A stretch of 64,000 nt of DNA from Limnohabitans sp. MMS-10A-178. Lineage in GTDB: Bacteria; Pseudomonadota; Gammaproteobacteria; Burkholderiales; Burkholderiaceae_C. Every line of letters starts with the position of its first letter. The first letter of the stretch is position 1. This document shows, piece by piece, positions 8,017 to 17,146 of this stretch. Below the pieces are notes generated by a model. The model was given only the letters and a program-made list of their open reading frames with translations. It did not search any database and was not told the DNA's origin. The position numbers were made by a program, and so were the translations under genes. The stretch spans positions 1,054,001 through 1,118,000 of the forward strand of contig NZ_NERY01000001.1 of assembly GCF_003063375.1 (NCBI RefSeq), in the 5' to 3' direction.

Positions 8017-9043
8017 TCGACTCCAAGGGCTTGTCTGGCATAGGCACAGCCTTCATGACCTCTTGAATGATGGCCTCGGGTGTTTTGCCTTCGGCCAAAG
8101 CCGTGTAAGACAGCACCAGGCGATGCCTCAAAACATCTGGCACCAAATCGGCTACGTCTTCTGGCAAAGCGTAATCGCGCCCGCGCAAAAGAGCCAGAGC
8201 GCGAGCGCCCTCAATCAAGCCAATGCTGGCCCGTGGGCTGGCGCCAAAGCTCAAAAGTCCTTTGAGCTTTTCTAAGCCATAGCGTTCTGGAAAGCGCGTA
8301 GCAGAAATTAACTTGACAGCGTAGTGCACCAGGCTGGGGTCGACATAGCAATGGCGGCATTGGGCTTGCAACATTTGCAAGTCTTCTAGGGTAACAACTC
8401 CCGAAACTTGAGTGCCCCCCGCAATCACCCTTTGAACAATGACAAACTCATCGTCTTCTGTGGGGTAGTCAATCAAGACCTTCATCATGAACCGATCGAC
8501 CTGCGCTTCTGGCAGCGGGTAAGTGCCTTCTGTTTCAATGGGGTTTTGAGTGGCCATGACCAAGAAAGGCGACGGTACACGGTGTGTTTGCCCTGCAATA
8601 GTCACTTGCCTTTCTTGCATCACTTCCAGCAAAGCACTTTGAACTTTGGCGGGAGCGCGGTTGATTTCATCTGCCAACAAAAGGTTGGTAAACACAGGCC
8701 CCAGTACGGTGCTGAACTCACTGGTTTGCTGGTTGAAAATTCGAGTGCCCACCAGGTCGGCGGGCAACAAGTCAGGGGTAAATTGAATTCGACTGAATTG
8801 GCCGTTAAGCGTTTTGGCCAGCGTGTTCACAGTCAATGTTTTGGCCAATCCAGGTACGCCCTCAATGAGCAGATGGCCTTGCGCCAACAATGCAATGAGC
8901 ACCCGCTCTAAAAAAACATCTTGCCCCACCACCACGCGCTTGACTTCATAAAGCACGCGCTGCATCAAAGCAGCCGCTTCTGCAGGATTCTTGAGTTGGG
9001 GTGAGGTGTTGTGACCTCGCCAAGCTTCGTTTGAAAGCGTCAT
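8006..9043 (-). CDS. MoxR-family AAA+ ATPase
   Basis: 345 residues. Walker A region LLIEGVPGLAKTLTVNTLAK at about residue 55, Walker B LLLADEINRAPAKVQSALLEVMQE, and the sensor region FLVMATQNPIETEGTYPLPEAQVDRF are all present and intact. MoxR proteins are chaperone-like ATPases that mature or remodel VWA-domain clients. GGAG lies eight bases before the ATG, which supports this start. It is the second gene of a five-gene minus-strand operon: S1C protease, moxR, DUF58, VWA, phosphatase. Confidence 0.93.
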   Translation of the reverse strand: MTLSNEAWRGHNTSPQLKNPAEAAALMQRVLYEVKRVVVGQDVFLERVLIALLAQGHLLIEGVPGLAKTLTVNTLAKTLNGQFSRIQFTPDLLPADLVGTRIFNQQTSEFSTVLGPVFTNLLLADEINRAPAKVQSALLEVMQERQVTIAGQTHRVPSPFLVMATQNPIETEGTYPLPEAQVDRFMMKVLIDYPTEDDEFVIVQRVIAGGTQVSGVVTLEDLQMLQAQCRHCYVDPSLVHYAVKLISATRFPERYGLEKLKGLLSFGASPRASIGLIEGARALALLRGRDYALPEDVADLVPDVLRHRLVLSYTALAEGKTPEAIIQEVMKAVPMPDKPLESNVR

Positions 9044-9060
9044 GTTGTTGTCTCCGAAAA

Positions 9061-9975
9061 TTAAAAAGGTGGCAGCCCCACCGCTGAGCCTGCACTTTCG
9101 ATGGTGGTTGCAAAGCCAATGCCAATAAAGGTTCGAGCCGAAGTTGGGTTCAAGATGGCGGTCACAATGCCAACCACTTCGCCCGATACATTGACCAAAG
9201 GCCCACCGGAGTTGCCTGGATTGGCGGCTGCATCAAATTGAATCAAGCCTGTGAGAACTTGAGTGCCATCAGGCGATTTGAATTGGCGATTGAGCCCCGA
9301 CACGACACCTGCAGAAACAGAAGGGCCAATGCCAAACGGAAAGCCAACAGCGACCACCATGTCACCAGGCAAAAGCTGTTGGCTGGAGCCCAGAATGGCG
9401 GGTTCAAGGTCGTCTGGAATTTTCTGTGGTTTGATCACTGCCAAGTCTTTGTCGGGCTGTACTGCCACAACAATGGCTTCAGCTTCGGTGCCATCAAAAA
9501 AAGTGACCTTCAATTTTTTGGCGCCCGCAATGACGTGAAAGTTGGTCAAGATAGTGCCATCGTCTTTGATGACCACGCCGGTGCCCACACCACTTTCTTT
9601 GTCTTGGTCTTTGTTTTTGGGATCGGTCACATACGATTGAACGTGCACCACAGCACCTTGCACCGATGCGGCCGCCCTGGCACTGGCCGATGGCAGCTCT
9701 TTGGTTTGAAGCGTGTGCAAAACGGCGCCATCGATGTCTTGTTGTGTGAGGGCTTTGGGTGTGCTTCGCTGTATGAGAAAAACTCCCATGACCACCAAGC
9801 TGAATACGACTCCAAGCAAGAAGATAGCCGCAAAATCCCACCTGAACTTAGAGCGCCAGGAGAGTGGCGTTGTGGCAGAGGGAAGTGAGGCGGGCATGTT
9901 TAGTTCCGCAGTGGTTTGCGGTATCGAAGCCCTAGCTTGCGGGCTTTTGCTAAAAACCGGCTCTCGTTTCATCAA
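9061..9975 (-). CDS. Membrane-anchored trypsin-like serine protease (S1C) without a PDZ domain
   Basis: 304 residues. One membrane helix near residues 48-68 (FAAIFLLGVVFSLVVMGVFLI) anchors a periplasmic S1C protease domain. The catalytic triad is visible: His in ILTNFHVIAGA, Asp in DKDLAVIKP, Ser in AANPGNSGGPLVN. The chain ends soon after IGIGFATTIES, so the PDZ domain found in DegP and DegS is absent. It lies 17 bases upstream of moxR and is probably the first gene of the Bat-type operon, which suggests an envelope quality-control role. The start could also be the second Met. Confidence 0.85.
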   Translation of the reverse strand: MMKREPVFSKSPQARASIPQTTAELNMPASLPSATTPLSWRSKFRWDFAAIFLLGVVFSLVVMGVFLIQRSTPKALTQQDIDGAVLHTLQTKELPSASARAAASVQGAVVHVQSYVTDPKNKDQDKESGVGTGVVIKDDGTILTNFHVIAGAKKLKVTFFDGTEAEAIVVAVQPDKDLAVIKPQKIPDDLEPAILGSSQQLLPGDMVVAVGFPFGIGPSVSAGVVSGLNRQFKSPDGTQVLTGLIQFDAAANPGNSGGPLVNVSGEVVGIVTAILNPTSARTFIGIGFATTIESAGSAVGLPPF

Positions 9976-10034
9976 ATAACCATAACATAAGCTTCAATGG
10001 TAAATTGGTGAAACTTGCGAAAAACTTGTTGGCT

Positions 10035-11132
10035 ATGCAATTTATACACACACACATGCTTTGGTCGCTTTTGCTCTTGCCGCTCTTGGTGGCGGGTTAT
10101 GTGTGGCTGTTAAAGCGCAAACGGCAGCAAGTGGTGGCTTTTTCTGGCGTTTCCTGGATCTTGCAAAACATGTCCTTGCCATCGCCTTGGCGGCGCCACG
10201 TGCCGCCAGCTTTGATTGCTTTGGCGGTAGCGCTCTTGTTATTGGCCAGTGCCAGACCGATGGCCCGCGTTACGTTGCCGGCCGACTACATGACTCTGAT
10301 TATGGCGATGGACGTTTCAAGAAGCATGTTGGCCGAGGATGTGGATCCCAGCCGCATCAAGGCTGCCCAAAAAGCAGCCAAAGAATTTTTGCAAGATTTA
10401 CCTAGCAATGTGCGGGTTGGTATTGTTTCTTTTGCGGGCAATGCTCAGGTTGTGCAACATGTTTCTCAAGACAAAGATGAACTTGTTGCCGCCATCGATC
10501 GGTTTCAATTGCAGCGCGGAACGGCCACGGGCAGTGGGCTTTTGTTGGCCTTGAACACTTTGCGACCAGAGGCAAAAATTGACTTAGAGGCTGCGCTTTA
10601 CAACCCCAATCCTTTTGGCTACAACCCCCAGGGCAATGCTGGGCAGTCAGGCGGTGCCCAGAGCCTAGATGCCAAACCCAAGCCTGCAGAGCGTCCTGCC
10701 GAACCGCCGGGTTCTTACAAGGGTGGCGCCATTGTGTTGCTAACCGATGGCCGCCGCACCACTGGCCCCGATCCCTTGAAGGCGGCCCAGATGGCAGCCG
10801 ATTTGGGAGTGAGAGTTTATACCGTGGGTTTTGGAACGCCCAATGGCTTTATTCCCGGCTACGAAGGCTATTCTTTTTTCACACAAGTAGACGAAGAAAG
10901 TTTAAAAGGAGTTGCCAAGATCACAGAGGCAGACTATTTCAAGGCTGGTTCGGCAGAAGATTTAAAGCAGGTTTACAAGCACCTCTCCACTCAATTCACG
11001 CTGGAAAAACGCGACACAGAAATTACAGCTTTGCTTTCTGGCTTGGCACTTCTGCTGGTTTTGCTTGCCATCTTTCTCTCGGCGCTGTGGTTCAAAATAG
11101 CGCCTCAAAATTCTTTTAAATCGGCAACGTAG
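10035..11132 (+). CDS. VWA-domain membrane protein (BatA type), divergent from the Bat operon
   Basis: 365 residues from ATG 10035 (the ORF extends to 10005, and that longer start is possible because no strong ribosome site separates them). The layout is BatA-like: two N-terminal helices (LLLLPLLVAGYVWLL and ALIALAVALLLLASA), a VWA domain with MAMDVSRSMLAED (DxSxS) and VLLTDGRRTTGPDPLKAA, and a C-terminal helix (LLVLLAIFLSALWF). It is the apparent partner of the VWA protein at 6135-7130, with which it shares domain order and the motif DPSRIKAAQKAA. Usually both VWA genes are in one operon; here one is on the opposite strand. Confidence 0.85.
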   Translation: MQFIHTHMLWSLLLLPLLVAGYVWLLKRKRQQVVAFSGVSWILQNMSLPSPWRRHVPPALIALAVALLLLASARPMARVTLPADYMTLIMAMDVSRSMLAEDVDPSRIKAAQKAAKEFLQDLPSNVRVGIVSFAGNAQVVQHVSQDKDELVAAIDRFQLQRGTATGSGLLLALNTLRPEAKIDLEAALYNPNPFGYNPQGNAGQSGGAQSLDAKPKPAERPAEPPGSYKGGAIVLLTDGRRTTGPDPLKAAQMAADLGVRVYTVGFGTPNGFIPGYEGYSFFTQVDEESLKGVAKITEADYFKAGSAEDLKQVYKHLSTQFTLEKRDTEITALLSGLALLLVLLAIFLSALWFKIAPQNSFKSAT

Positions 11133-11173
11133 GTTTCGCCATGCTTGAAAACGGTATCTTGAAAATTGAATCA

Positions 11174-11929
11174 ATGAAACATCGGTGCACTCCCGAAGAG
11201 TGGCAAGCCCGTGTCGATTTGGCGGCGTGCTACAGGTTGGTCGACATTTACGGAATGTCCGACATGATGGCCAACCATGTCTCTTGCAGTGTTCCCGGAG
11301 AAGAAGGTGCCTTCTTGATCAATGCCTACGGCATGATGTACGAAGAAATCACAGCTTCAAGCCTGATCAAAATTGACATTCACGGCAATATTTTGGACAA
11401 GCCAGACTTCGGTGACTTGAACTACGGCATCAACAAAGCCGGCTATGTCATACACAGTGCCATACATGAAGCCAGACCTGAAGTCAGTTGCGTCATTCAC
11501 ACTCACAGTTGGGCTTCTATGGCAGTGTCATCGCTTGAATGTGGCTTGCTGCCCTTGACGCAAACCGCCATGCGCTTTTTGAAAATTGCGTACCATGACT
11601 ATCAAGGTGTTGTGCTCAATCACGAAGAAAAAGCTTCGCTGCTCCAAGATTTGGGACAAGGCGAAGCTTTGATTTTGCGCAACCATGGTGCCTTGACAGT
11701 AGGCAAAAGTGTGGGCGAAGCCTTTAACTGGATGCACCGATTGGAGCTGGCGTGTCACTCGCAGTTGGCTGCCATGGCGTGCAATACACCTTTTGTGAAG
11801 GTGGCGCCAGAAGTGCTGGAAGAAACTTGGAACAACTACCAACCCAGCACCCGCAGGCCCTATGGTTTGATGGAGTGGCCTGCACTGCTGCGCAAACTAG
11901 ACCGCATGGATCCAAGCTATAAAACTTGA
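11174..11929 (+). CDS. Class II aldolase/adducin family protein
   Basis: 251 residues from ATG 11174; the ORF start at 11141 adds 11 residues with no family match. Zinc-ligand and active-site motifs of the class II aldolase/adducin fold are present: VIHTHSWASMAVS at about residue 100 and ILRNHGALTVGKSVGEAF at about residue 170. The N-terminal segment SDMMANHVSCSVPGEEGAFLIN is also typical. Family members cleave or epimerise phosphorylated sugars or decarboxylate related substrates, but this adducin-like subgroup has no assigned reaction. It is followed 60 bases later by a hydroxyacid dehydrogenase, suggesting a two-gene unit. Confidence 0.85.
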   Translation: MKHRCTPEEWQARVDLAACYRLVDIYGMSDMMANHVSCSVPGEEGAFLINAYGMMYEEITASSLIKIDIHGNILDKPDFGDLNYGINKAGYVIHSAIHEARPEVSCVIHTHSWASMAVSSLECGLLPLTQTAMRFLKIAYHDYQGVVLNHEEKASLLQDLGQGEALILRNHGALTVGKSVGEAFNWMHRLELACHSQLAAMACNTPFVKVAPEVLEETWNNYQPSTRRPYGLMEWPALLRKLDRMDPSYKT

Positions 11930-11989
11930 TTGCGCAACAAGTTAGAAAAGAACGTCTCAGAACACTACAGAAATCAACAGAACACATCA

Positions 11990-12970
11990 ATGAAGATTTT
12001 GCTTTCTGAGTTGGCCTTGCGTGGCTTGTCTTCGCATATTGCGCGCGTCATGGCCGAAAGGCCCTTTGAGTGCGTGAGCTTCGAGCAAGCTGTGGCATTG
12101 GGTCGACGCGACTTTGACTGTGCTTTTGTTTCACGAGACGTCACTGGCTTGTCGACCAAACACGAACTGGCCCCCAGCCTCAAAGCTTGTTATCAAGTTT
12201 TAGATGAGTCGCCAAATTTACGTTGGGTTCACATTCACTCTGCGGGGGCAGATCGAGACATTTATGTGCGCCTTAAAGCAAAGGGTGTGCAGGTGGCAAC
12301 TTCCTCGGGAGCCAATTCCGAAGTGGTGGCCCAAACCGCCTTGGCAGGCTTGTTGGCTTTGTCGCGCAAATTTCCAGAGTTGGTTCATGCCATGCATCAG
12401 AAAAAATGGGCGCCGTTGCTAGGTTCCCAATTGCCGCCAGATTTGGCAGGGCAAACAGCGATGCTCGTGGGCTGGGGCCCTATTGCGCAAAGGGTTGCGC
12501 AGTTTTTGTCCATGTTGGGACTGCGCTTGAAAGTGGTTCGACAACAAGCCCATGCCAGTAACTCCCACCCCTCTGCTGCTGGCTCATCGCACATCGAAAT
12601 GTTGACTTACGAAACATTCGATGCTGCGCTGCCAAGCACCGACTGGGTTGTTTTGATGTGCCCCCTGACTGCCACCACCCGGGGTTTGTTCGATGCCCGC
12701 AGATTGGCTTTGCTGCCTAACAGCGCTGGCTTGGTCAATGTAGCGCGCGGTGAAGTGGTGGTTGAGAAGGATTTGATAGAAGCCCTGCAAACCGGCAATT
12801 TGGGCAGTGCGTATCTGGATGTTTTTGAGCACGAACCGCTACCCCCTGCATCTCCACTTTGGAGTTTGCCCAATGTGATCTTGACGCCGCACTCTGCGGG
12901 TTTTTCAAGTGGCAATGAAGCTCGGGTGAGCCAAATGTTTTTAGACAATCTGGCTACTTGGGCGAAATAA
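11990..12970 (+). CDS. D-2-hydroxyacid dehydrogenase (NAD-binding)
   Basis: 326 residues from ATG 11990; the ORF extends to a TTG at 11930, but the family N-terminus is MKILLSELALRGL. The Rossmann motif is VGWGPIAQRVAQFLSMLG with Ala in the third Gly position. Catalytic Arg is in GLVNVARGEVV, Glu in VFEHEPLP and His in ILTPHSAGFSSGNE. Such cytoplasmic enzymes reduce 2-oxoacids to D-2-hydroxyacids with NAD(P)H; the substrate is not evident. It follows the aldolase gene on the same strand and is the last protein gene before tRNA-Arg. Confidence 0.87.
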   Translation: MKILLSELALRGLSSHIARVMAERPFECVSFEQAVALGRRDFDCAFVSRDVTGLSTKHELAPSLKACYQVLDESPNLRWVHIHSAGADRDIYVRLKAKGVQVATSSGANSEVVAQTALAGLLALSRKFPELVHAMHQKKWAPLLGSQLPPDLAGQTAMLVGWGPIAQRVAQFLSMLGLRLKVVRQQAHASNSHPSAAGSSHIEMLTYETFDAALPSTDWVVLMCPLTATTRGLFDARRLALLPNSAGLVNVARGEVVVEKDLIEALQTGNLGSAYLDVFEHEPLPPASPLWSLPNVILTPHSAGFSSGNEARVSQMFLDNLATWAK

Positions 12971-13002
12971 GCAAAAAATACCGTGCTACAATCCAGAGCT
13001 TC

Positions 13003-13079
13003 GCGGCTGTAGCTCAGCTGGATAGAGTACTTGGCTACGAACCAAGGGGTCGTGGGTTCGATTCCTGCCAGCCGCACCA
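13003..13079 (+). tRNA. tRNA-Arg (anticodon ACG)
   Basis: 77 nt including an encoded CCA. The acceptor stem GCGGCTG pairs fully with CAGCCGC. D-loop AGCTCAGCTGGATAGAGT, anticodon loop CTACGAA with ACG at 13037-13039, and T-arm GGGTTCGATTCC are canonical. A TACAAT at 12987-12992 could be the -10 element. The ACG anticodon (A34 normally edited to inosine) reads CGU, CGC and CGA. Confidence 0.97.
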
Positions 13080-13104
13080 GATTTCGATTTTTCGAGACTA
13101 GAAC

Positions 13105-13139
13105 ACAGCTTAGAGGCTTACGCCCCTAGGCTGTTTTTC
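13105..13139 (+). terminator. Rho-independent terminator after tRNA-Arg
   Basis: A hairpin of ACAGC/GCTGT, TAG/CTA and GGC/GCC with small mismatches is followed by TTTTTCTTT. It lies 26 bases after the tRNA and just before greB. Confidence 0.75.
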
Positions 13140-13181
13140 TTTGTGCCAACCGGATCCAACGGAATTTCTTCAAACACGGCC

Positions 13182-13757
13182 ATGAGCAAAGCTTTCACGC
13201 GCGAAACAGACGCTGCAGACGACGATGGCGAAGATCCCAGCCTGCCGCCCCTGCCCGCGGGCACACGCAACTACATGACCCCGCAGGGCTACGCCAATTT
13301 GCGCGCAGAGCTCTTTAGCCTCATCGACGATGAACGCCCCAAGGTGGTCGAAATTGTGCATTGGGCCGCCAGCAATGGCGACCGCTCTGAAAATGGTGAT
13401 TACCTTTATGGCAAAAAAAGACTGCGCGAAATTGACCGGCGCATTCGCTTTTTGACCAAACGATTGGAAATTGCTGAAGTTACAGATCCAAGCGTGCATC
13501 ACGGCAGGTCCCAAGTTTTCTTTGGTGCCACCGTGACCTATGTTGAAGAAAACGGGGTAGAGCGCACAGTCACCATTCGGGGCATTGACGAGGCCGACAG
13601 TTTGAAGGGTGAGGTGAGTTGGGTATCGCCCATTGCACGCACCTTGCTTAAGTCGAGCACAGGTGATGTATTGAAGTTGGTCACACCGCAAGGCTGGCGC
13701 GAAATTGAGGTGCTCGATGTGACGTATCCAGCGCCTTCAAAGCCCTCAATTCCTTGA
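13182..13757 (+). CDS. greB: Transcription elongation factor GreB
   Basis: 191 residues from ATG 13182 (MSKAFTRETDAADD). The ORF also allows a GTG at 13143, but that lies right against the terminator. The N-terminal coiled coil carries the acidic tip NGDRSENGDYLYGKKRLREIDRR, which enters the RNA polymerase secondary channel and triggers transcript cleavage in backtracked complexes. The C-terminal FKBP-like domain includes VFFGATVTYVEENG and EVSWVSPIARTLL. Slightly longer than E. coli GreB because of an acidic N-terminal extension. It converges on spoT. Confidence 0.92.
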   Translation: MSKAFTRETDAADDDGEDPSLPPLPAGTRNYMTPQGYANLRAELFSLIDDERPKVVEIVHWAASNGDRSENGDYLYGKKRLREIDRRIRFLTKRLEIAEVTDPSVHHGRSQVFFGATVTYVEENGVERTVTIRGIDEADSLKGEVSWVSPIARTLLKSSTGDVLKLVTPQGWREIEVLDVTYPAPSKPSIP

Positions 13758-13782
13758 AGAATATGCGCCCAAGAGCAGGACT

Positions 13783-16104
13783 TTATTTTTGATCTGAACT
13801 TTGGCCACGCACTCGGTGCGTGATGCGTTCAGCATTCAAAACTGCTGGTGTGCGCTTCAAGTTTTTGAGCACAGTTTCAAGATGGCTCAAATCACGCACA
13901 GAAATAATGAAAGTGTTTTCAGCAGCGTCTTGCGCACTGGCCTGTCCCATTTCAACGTGAATGATGTCAACCTCTGAGTCGGCCAGAGTGCCTGCCACGC
14001 GGGCCAACACACCTTTGGTGTTAACCACAGTAACTCTGATGCTGGTTTCAAAGTTGCGCATGATCTCATCTGACCATTCCACTCCAATGAAACGTTCACT
14101 GTCTTTTTGCTGAAGCTTCAAGCCCACGCTGCAGTCTGCTGAGTGAACGGCCAATCCTTCGCCGCGGCCTAAGTAGCCAATGATCTTGTCGCCTGGAAGA
14201 GGGCGGCAGCAGTGTGAATAAACCACCGAGGCGTTTTCAGTGCCATCCAGCAAGATGGCGCCTTGAGAAATGGTGTCGTTGGCCATGAAGCGTTCGCGGG
14301 TCATGAGCAGGGGATCGGGCTTCTCGCCCATCTCTGAGAGCAATGCAGCCATGCGTTTGGCCACAATGCTGGCAATGCGTTTGCCAAGCCCCACATCAAC
14401 CAAGAGATCGCTTCTGTTTCGGTTGCCCGTGAATCGCAAAACTTTTTCCCACACGGCTTGGTAGCGCGATGTATCGTCTGGCATTTTTTCAATGCCTTCG
14501 GCGCGCAAAGCTTGCGTGAGAAGTTTGAGCCCCAAGTCCATTGACTCACTGTGTGCCATGGTTTTGAGGTGGTGTCGAATTCTGGAGCGTGCCCGGCCCG
14601 TTCTGACAAAGCCAAGCCATGAGGGGTTGGGTGAAGACACAGGCGCTGTCATGACCTCCACCACGTCGCCATTTTTGAGCTCTGTGCGCAAAGGAACCTG
14701 CTGATTGTTGATTTTGGCAGCCACCAAATGATCGCCTAGATTGCTGTGAATCATGTAGGCAAAATCGACCACCGTAGCGCCGCGCGGTAGCGACATGATT
14801 TGGCTCTTGGGTGTGAACACATAAACTGCATCGGGAAACAAATCAACTTTGACGTGGTCCCAAAATTCAGATGCGTCGCGTGTTTCTTTTTGAATGTCTA
14901 GAAGGGACTGCAACCACTGCGTGCCCAAGCGCTCGGCTTCCATGCTGCTTGATTCTTTGTCTTTGTAAAGCCAGTGCGCTGCAACGCCCGATTCGGCCAC
15001 CACATTCATGGCTTCGGTGCGCATTTGAAACTCCACATTGACGCCCGAAGGGCCAACCAAAGTGGTGTGCAAAGACTGATAGCCATTGACTTTGCCAATG
15101 GCAATGTGATCTTTGAAGCGGCCTGGCACTGGCTTGTACATCTGATGCAAAATGCCCAGCGCCGTATAGCAATCAATGACCGACGGCACAATGAGTCGGA
15201 AGCCGTAGATGTCGGTCACCTGTGCAAAGCTGAGGTGCTTGCCATCCATTTTTTTGTAGATGGAATAGAGCGTTTTTTCGCGGCCAGAAATTTGAACCTC
15301 AATGCCTGCCTTGGAGAAGGTGGACTCCAGTTCTGCATGTACTTTTTGGATCAAATCACGGCGGCGATTTCGCGCTTTGGCCACCGCCTTTGACAGCACG
15401 GCATAGCGCCAAGGCTTGAGGTGCCTGAAGGCAAGTTCTTGCAACTCACGGTAGGTTTGATTCAAGCCCAAACGGTGCGCAATGGGGGCATAAATCTCGA
15501 TGGTTTCTGAAGAAATGCGGGCCCATTTTTCTCTAGGCATGTCATCCATGGTGCGCATGTTGTGCGTGCGATCGGCCAATTTGATCAAAATCACTCGAAC
15601 ATCTCGCGCCATGGCCAGCAACATTTTCCGGAAAGACTCAGCTTGATTTTCTTCTCGGGTGTTGAATTCCAATTTGTCCAATTTGGTCAGGCCATCGACC
15701 AATTCGGCCACGGGCGAACCAAACTTTTCAATCAGGTCAGACTTGGTCACGCCACAGTCTTCCATGACGTCGTGCATCAAGGCGGCCATTAACGCCTGCG
15801 CATCGAGTTTCCATTCAGTGCATTGGGTGGCCACTGCAATAGGGTGCGTGATGTAGGGCTGGCCATTTTTGCGAAGTTGGCCTAAGTGGGCTTCGTCTGC
15901 AACTCGGTAGGCTTTGCGCACCAACTCGATGTCGGATGCTGAGAGGTAGCTCAGTTGGGCAACCAAGGCTGCAAAGCTGGCCGCGGCGGCATTGGCAGCA
16001 CTGGCGCTGGGCATGCCAGGCTGAATGTTGTGGGCGTTGTCGCGCTTTCCGGGTATTGAAGTACTACCAGGCTTGTGAAAAATAGATGAAAAAGCTGCGC
16101 GCAT
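13783..16104 (-). CDS. spoT: Bifunctional (p)ppGpp synthetase/hydrolase (RelA/SpoT family)
   Basis: 773 residues, full length. The N-terminal HD hydrolase domain is intact (THPIAVATQC and ALMHDVMEDCGV). The synthetase domain includes GREKTLYSIYKKM and DIYGFRLIV. TGS (VYVFTPKSQIMSLPRGATVVDFAYMIH) and a C-terminal ACT domain (RVTVVNTKGVLARVAGTLADSEVDI) follow. With both catalytic halves conserved it should make and degrade (p)ppGpp in the stringent response. It lies downstream of rpoZ and gmk, the conserved gmk-rpoZ-spoT order, but a strong terminator separates rpoZ from it. Confidence 0.95.
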   Translation of the reverse strand: MRAAFSSIFHKPGSTSIPGKRDNAHNIQPGMPSASAANAAAASFAALVAQLSYLSASDIELVRKAYRVADEAHLGQLRKNGQPYITHPIAVATQCTEWKLDAQALMAALMHDVMEDCGVTKSDLIEKFGSPVAELVDGLTKLDKLEFNTREENQAESFRKMLLAMARDVRVILIKLADRTHNMRTMDDMPREKWARISSETIEIYAPIAHRLGLNQTYRELQELAFRHLKPWRYAVLSKAVAKARNRRRDLIQKVHAELESTFSKAGIEVQISGREKTLYSIYKKMDGKHLSFAQVTDIYGFRLIVPSVIDCYTALGILHQMYKPVPGRFKDHIAIGKVNGYQSLHTTLVGPSGVNVEFQMRTEAMNVVAESGVAAHWLYKDKESSSMEAERLGTQWLQSLLDIQKETRDASEFWDHVKVDLFPDAVYVFTPKSQIMSLPRGATVVDFAYMIHSNLGDHLVAAKINNQQVPLRTELKNGDVVEVMTAPVSSPNPSWLGFVRTGRARSRIRHHLKTMAHSESMDLGLKLLTQALRAEGIEKMPDDTSRYQAVWEKVLRFTGNRNRSDLLVDVGLGKRIASIVAKRMAALLSEMGEKPDPLLMTRERFMANDTISQGAILLDGTENASVVYSHCCRPLPGDKIIGYLGRGEGLAVHSADCSVGLKLQQKDSERFIGVEWSDEIMRNFETSIRVTVVNTKGVLARVAGTLADSEVDIIHVEMGQASAQDAAENTFIISVRDLSHLETVLKNLKRTPAVLNAERITHRVRGQSSDQK

Positions 16105-16181
16105 GCCTTAAATGTAACGCGACTGAGACACCTTCTCATAGCCCTTAGGCAAGACCTGAATCCTGGGTCTCATTCAGGCAC

Positions 16182-16220
16182 AAAAAAAGCCCCAAGTTTG
16201 GAGACCTTGGGGCTGATTTT
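16182..16220 (-). terminator. Rho-independent terminator after rpoZ
   Basis: The perfect 9-bp arms AGCCCCAAG and CTTGGGGCT are followed on the minus strand by seven T residues. The plus side also has a TTTTTT run. It lies between rpoZ and spoT, so spoT probably needs its own promoter or read-through. Confidence 0.85.
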
Positions 16221-16256
16221 TTGACCAAGCCCTGAAGGGTTGGTGTGATGTAGAAA

Positions 16257-16457
16257 TTAGTTTACTTTTTTGAGCATTTCCAGGCCAACTTTGCCAGCAG
16301 CAATTTCGCGCAAAGCGGTAACACCTGGCTTGTTTTTGCTCTCGACGCGGGGAGTGTGGCCCTGGCTCAGCATGCGGGCGCGGTACGTGGCGGCCAAAAC
16401 CAATTGGAAGCGGTTAGGGATTTGCTCGAGGCAGTCTTCAACAGTGATGCGGGCCAT
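16257..16457 (-). CDS. rpoZ: RNA polymerase omega subunit
   Basis: 66 residues from ATG 16457, preceded by GGAG at a suitable distance; the ORF track runs further upstream to 16532 but the extension overlaps gmk and is not conserved. [30 protein letters not shown] and [20 protein letters not shown] are the omega signature. Omega binds the beta-prime subunit and supports assembly and the ppGpp response. Lying directly after gmk with spoT downstream, it matches the usual proteobacterial order. Confidence 0.96.
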   Translation of the reverse strand: MARITVEDCLEQIPNRFQLVLAATYRARMLSQGHTPRVESKNKPGVTALREIAAGKVGLEMLKKVN

Positions 16458-16476
16458 GACGGTCTCCGGTAAAAAT

Positions 16477-17097
16477 TCAGGTGATATGGAGGGATTCGAA
16501 AGTTTCGGCACGGGCTCGGTGCTGGGCTGCATATTTCAGTCGCTGAGCGTGCACGATGGCCTTGAGATCAAACAAGGCGCGATCGAAAACTTCGTTGATT
16601 ATAACGAAGTCGAATTCTTTGACCTGAGCCAGCTCAATGGCCGCATTTTGCAAGCGCAGTTCGATGGTTTTGGAGCTGTCTTCACCGCGGCGCTCCAAAC
16701 GGCTGCGCAACTCTTCCCAGCTGGGGGGGAGGATGAAGATCAAAATGGCATTGCCAAAGACCTTTTGGATCTGAATAGCACCTTGATAGTCAATTTCAAG
16801 GATGACGTCAGAGCCCTGTGTCATGCGCTCTTCGAGCATTTTCTTGGAAGTGCCGTATCGATGGCCGTGCACATGGGCCCATTCGACAAAGGCATCGCCA
16901 GCCACCATGGCATCAAATTCTTGTTCGGAGACAAAAAAGTACTCCCGGCCATGTTTTTCTTGACCCCGAGGTGCTCGGGTGGTGTGAGACACCGAAGGCA
17001 AAACGCGGGAATCTAGTTCCATGAGGGCCTTGACCAGGCTGGACTTGCCCGCTCCGCTGGGGGCGGCTACAACGTAGAGGTTTCCAGGATATTCCAT
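16477..17097 (-). CDS. gmk: Guanylate kinase
   Basis: 206 residues. The P-loop is in [18 protein letters not shown] near residue 10. The GMP-binding region [23 protein letters not shown] and the lid region [20 protein letters not shown] are intact. It phosphorylates GMP to GDP in the cytoplasm using ATP. First in the gmk-rpoZ(-spoT) unit and 49 bases downstream of yicC on the same strand. Confidence 0.95.
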   Translation of the reverse strand: MEYPGNLYVVAAPSGAGKSSLVKALMELDSRVLPSVSHTTRAPRGQEKHGREYFFVSEQEFDAMVAGDAFVEWAHVHGHRYGTSKKMLEERMTQGSDVILEIDYQGAIQIQKVFGNAILIFILPPSWEELRSRLERRGEDSSKTIELRLQNAAIELAQVKEFDFVIINEVFDRALFDLKAIVHAQRLKYAAQHRARAETFESLHIT

Positions 17098-17146
17098 GGC
17101 AAGGAGTGTAATGGTGTCCGGGGCTTATTGAGAGGTGGCAGGCCAC

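Noticed and set aside
8408-8911. 167-residue plus-strand ORF opposite moxR
   Set aside because: It is antisense to an intact MoxR AAA+ gene.
9238-9888. 216-residue plus-strand ORF opposite the S1C protease
   Set aside because: The composition is that of a reverse-complement shadow; the protease frame has an intact triad.
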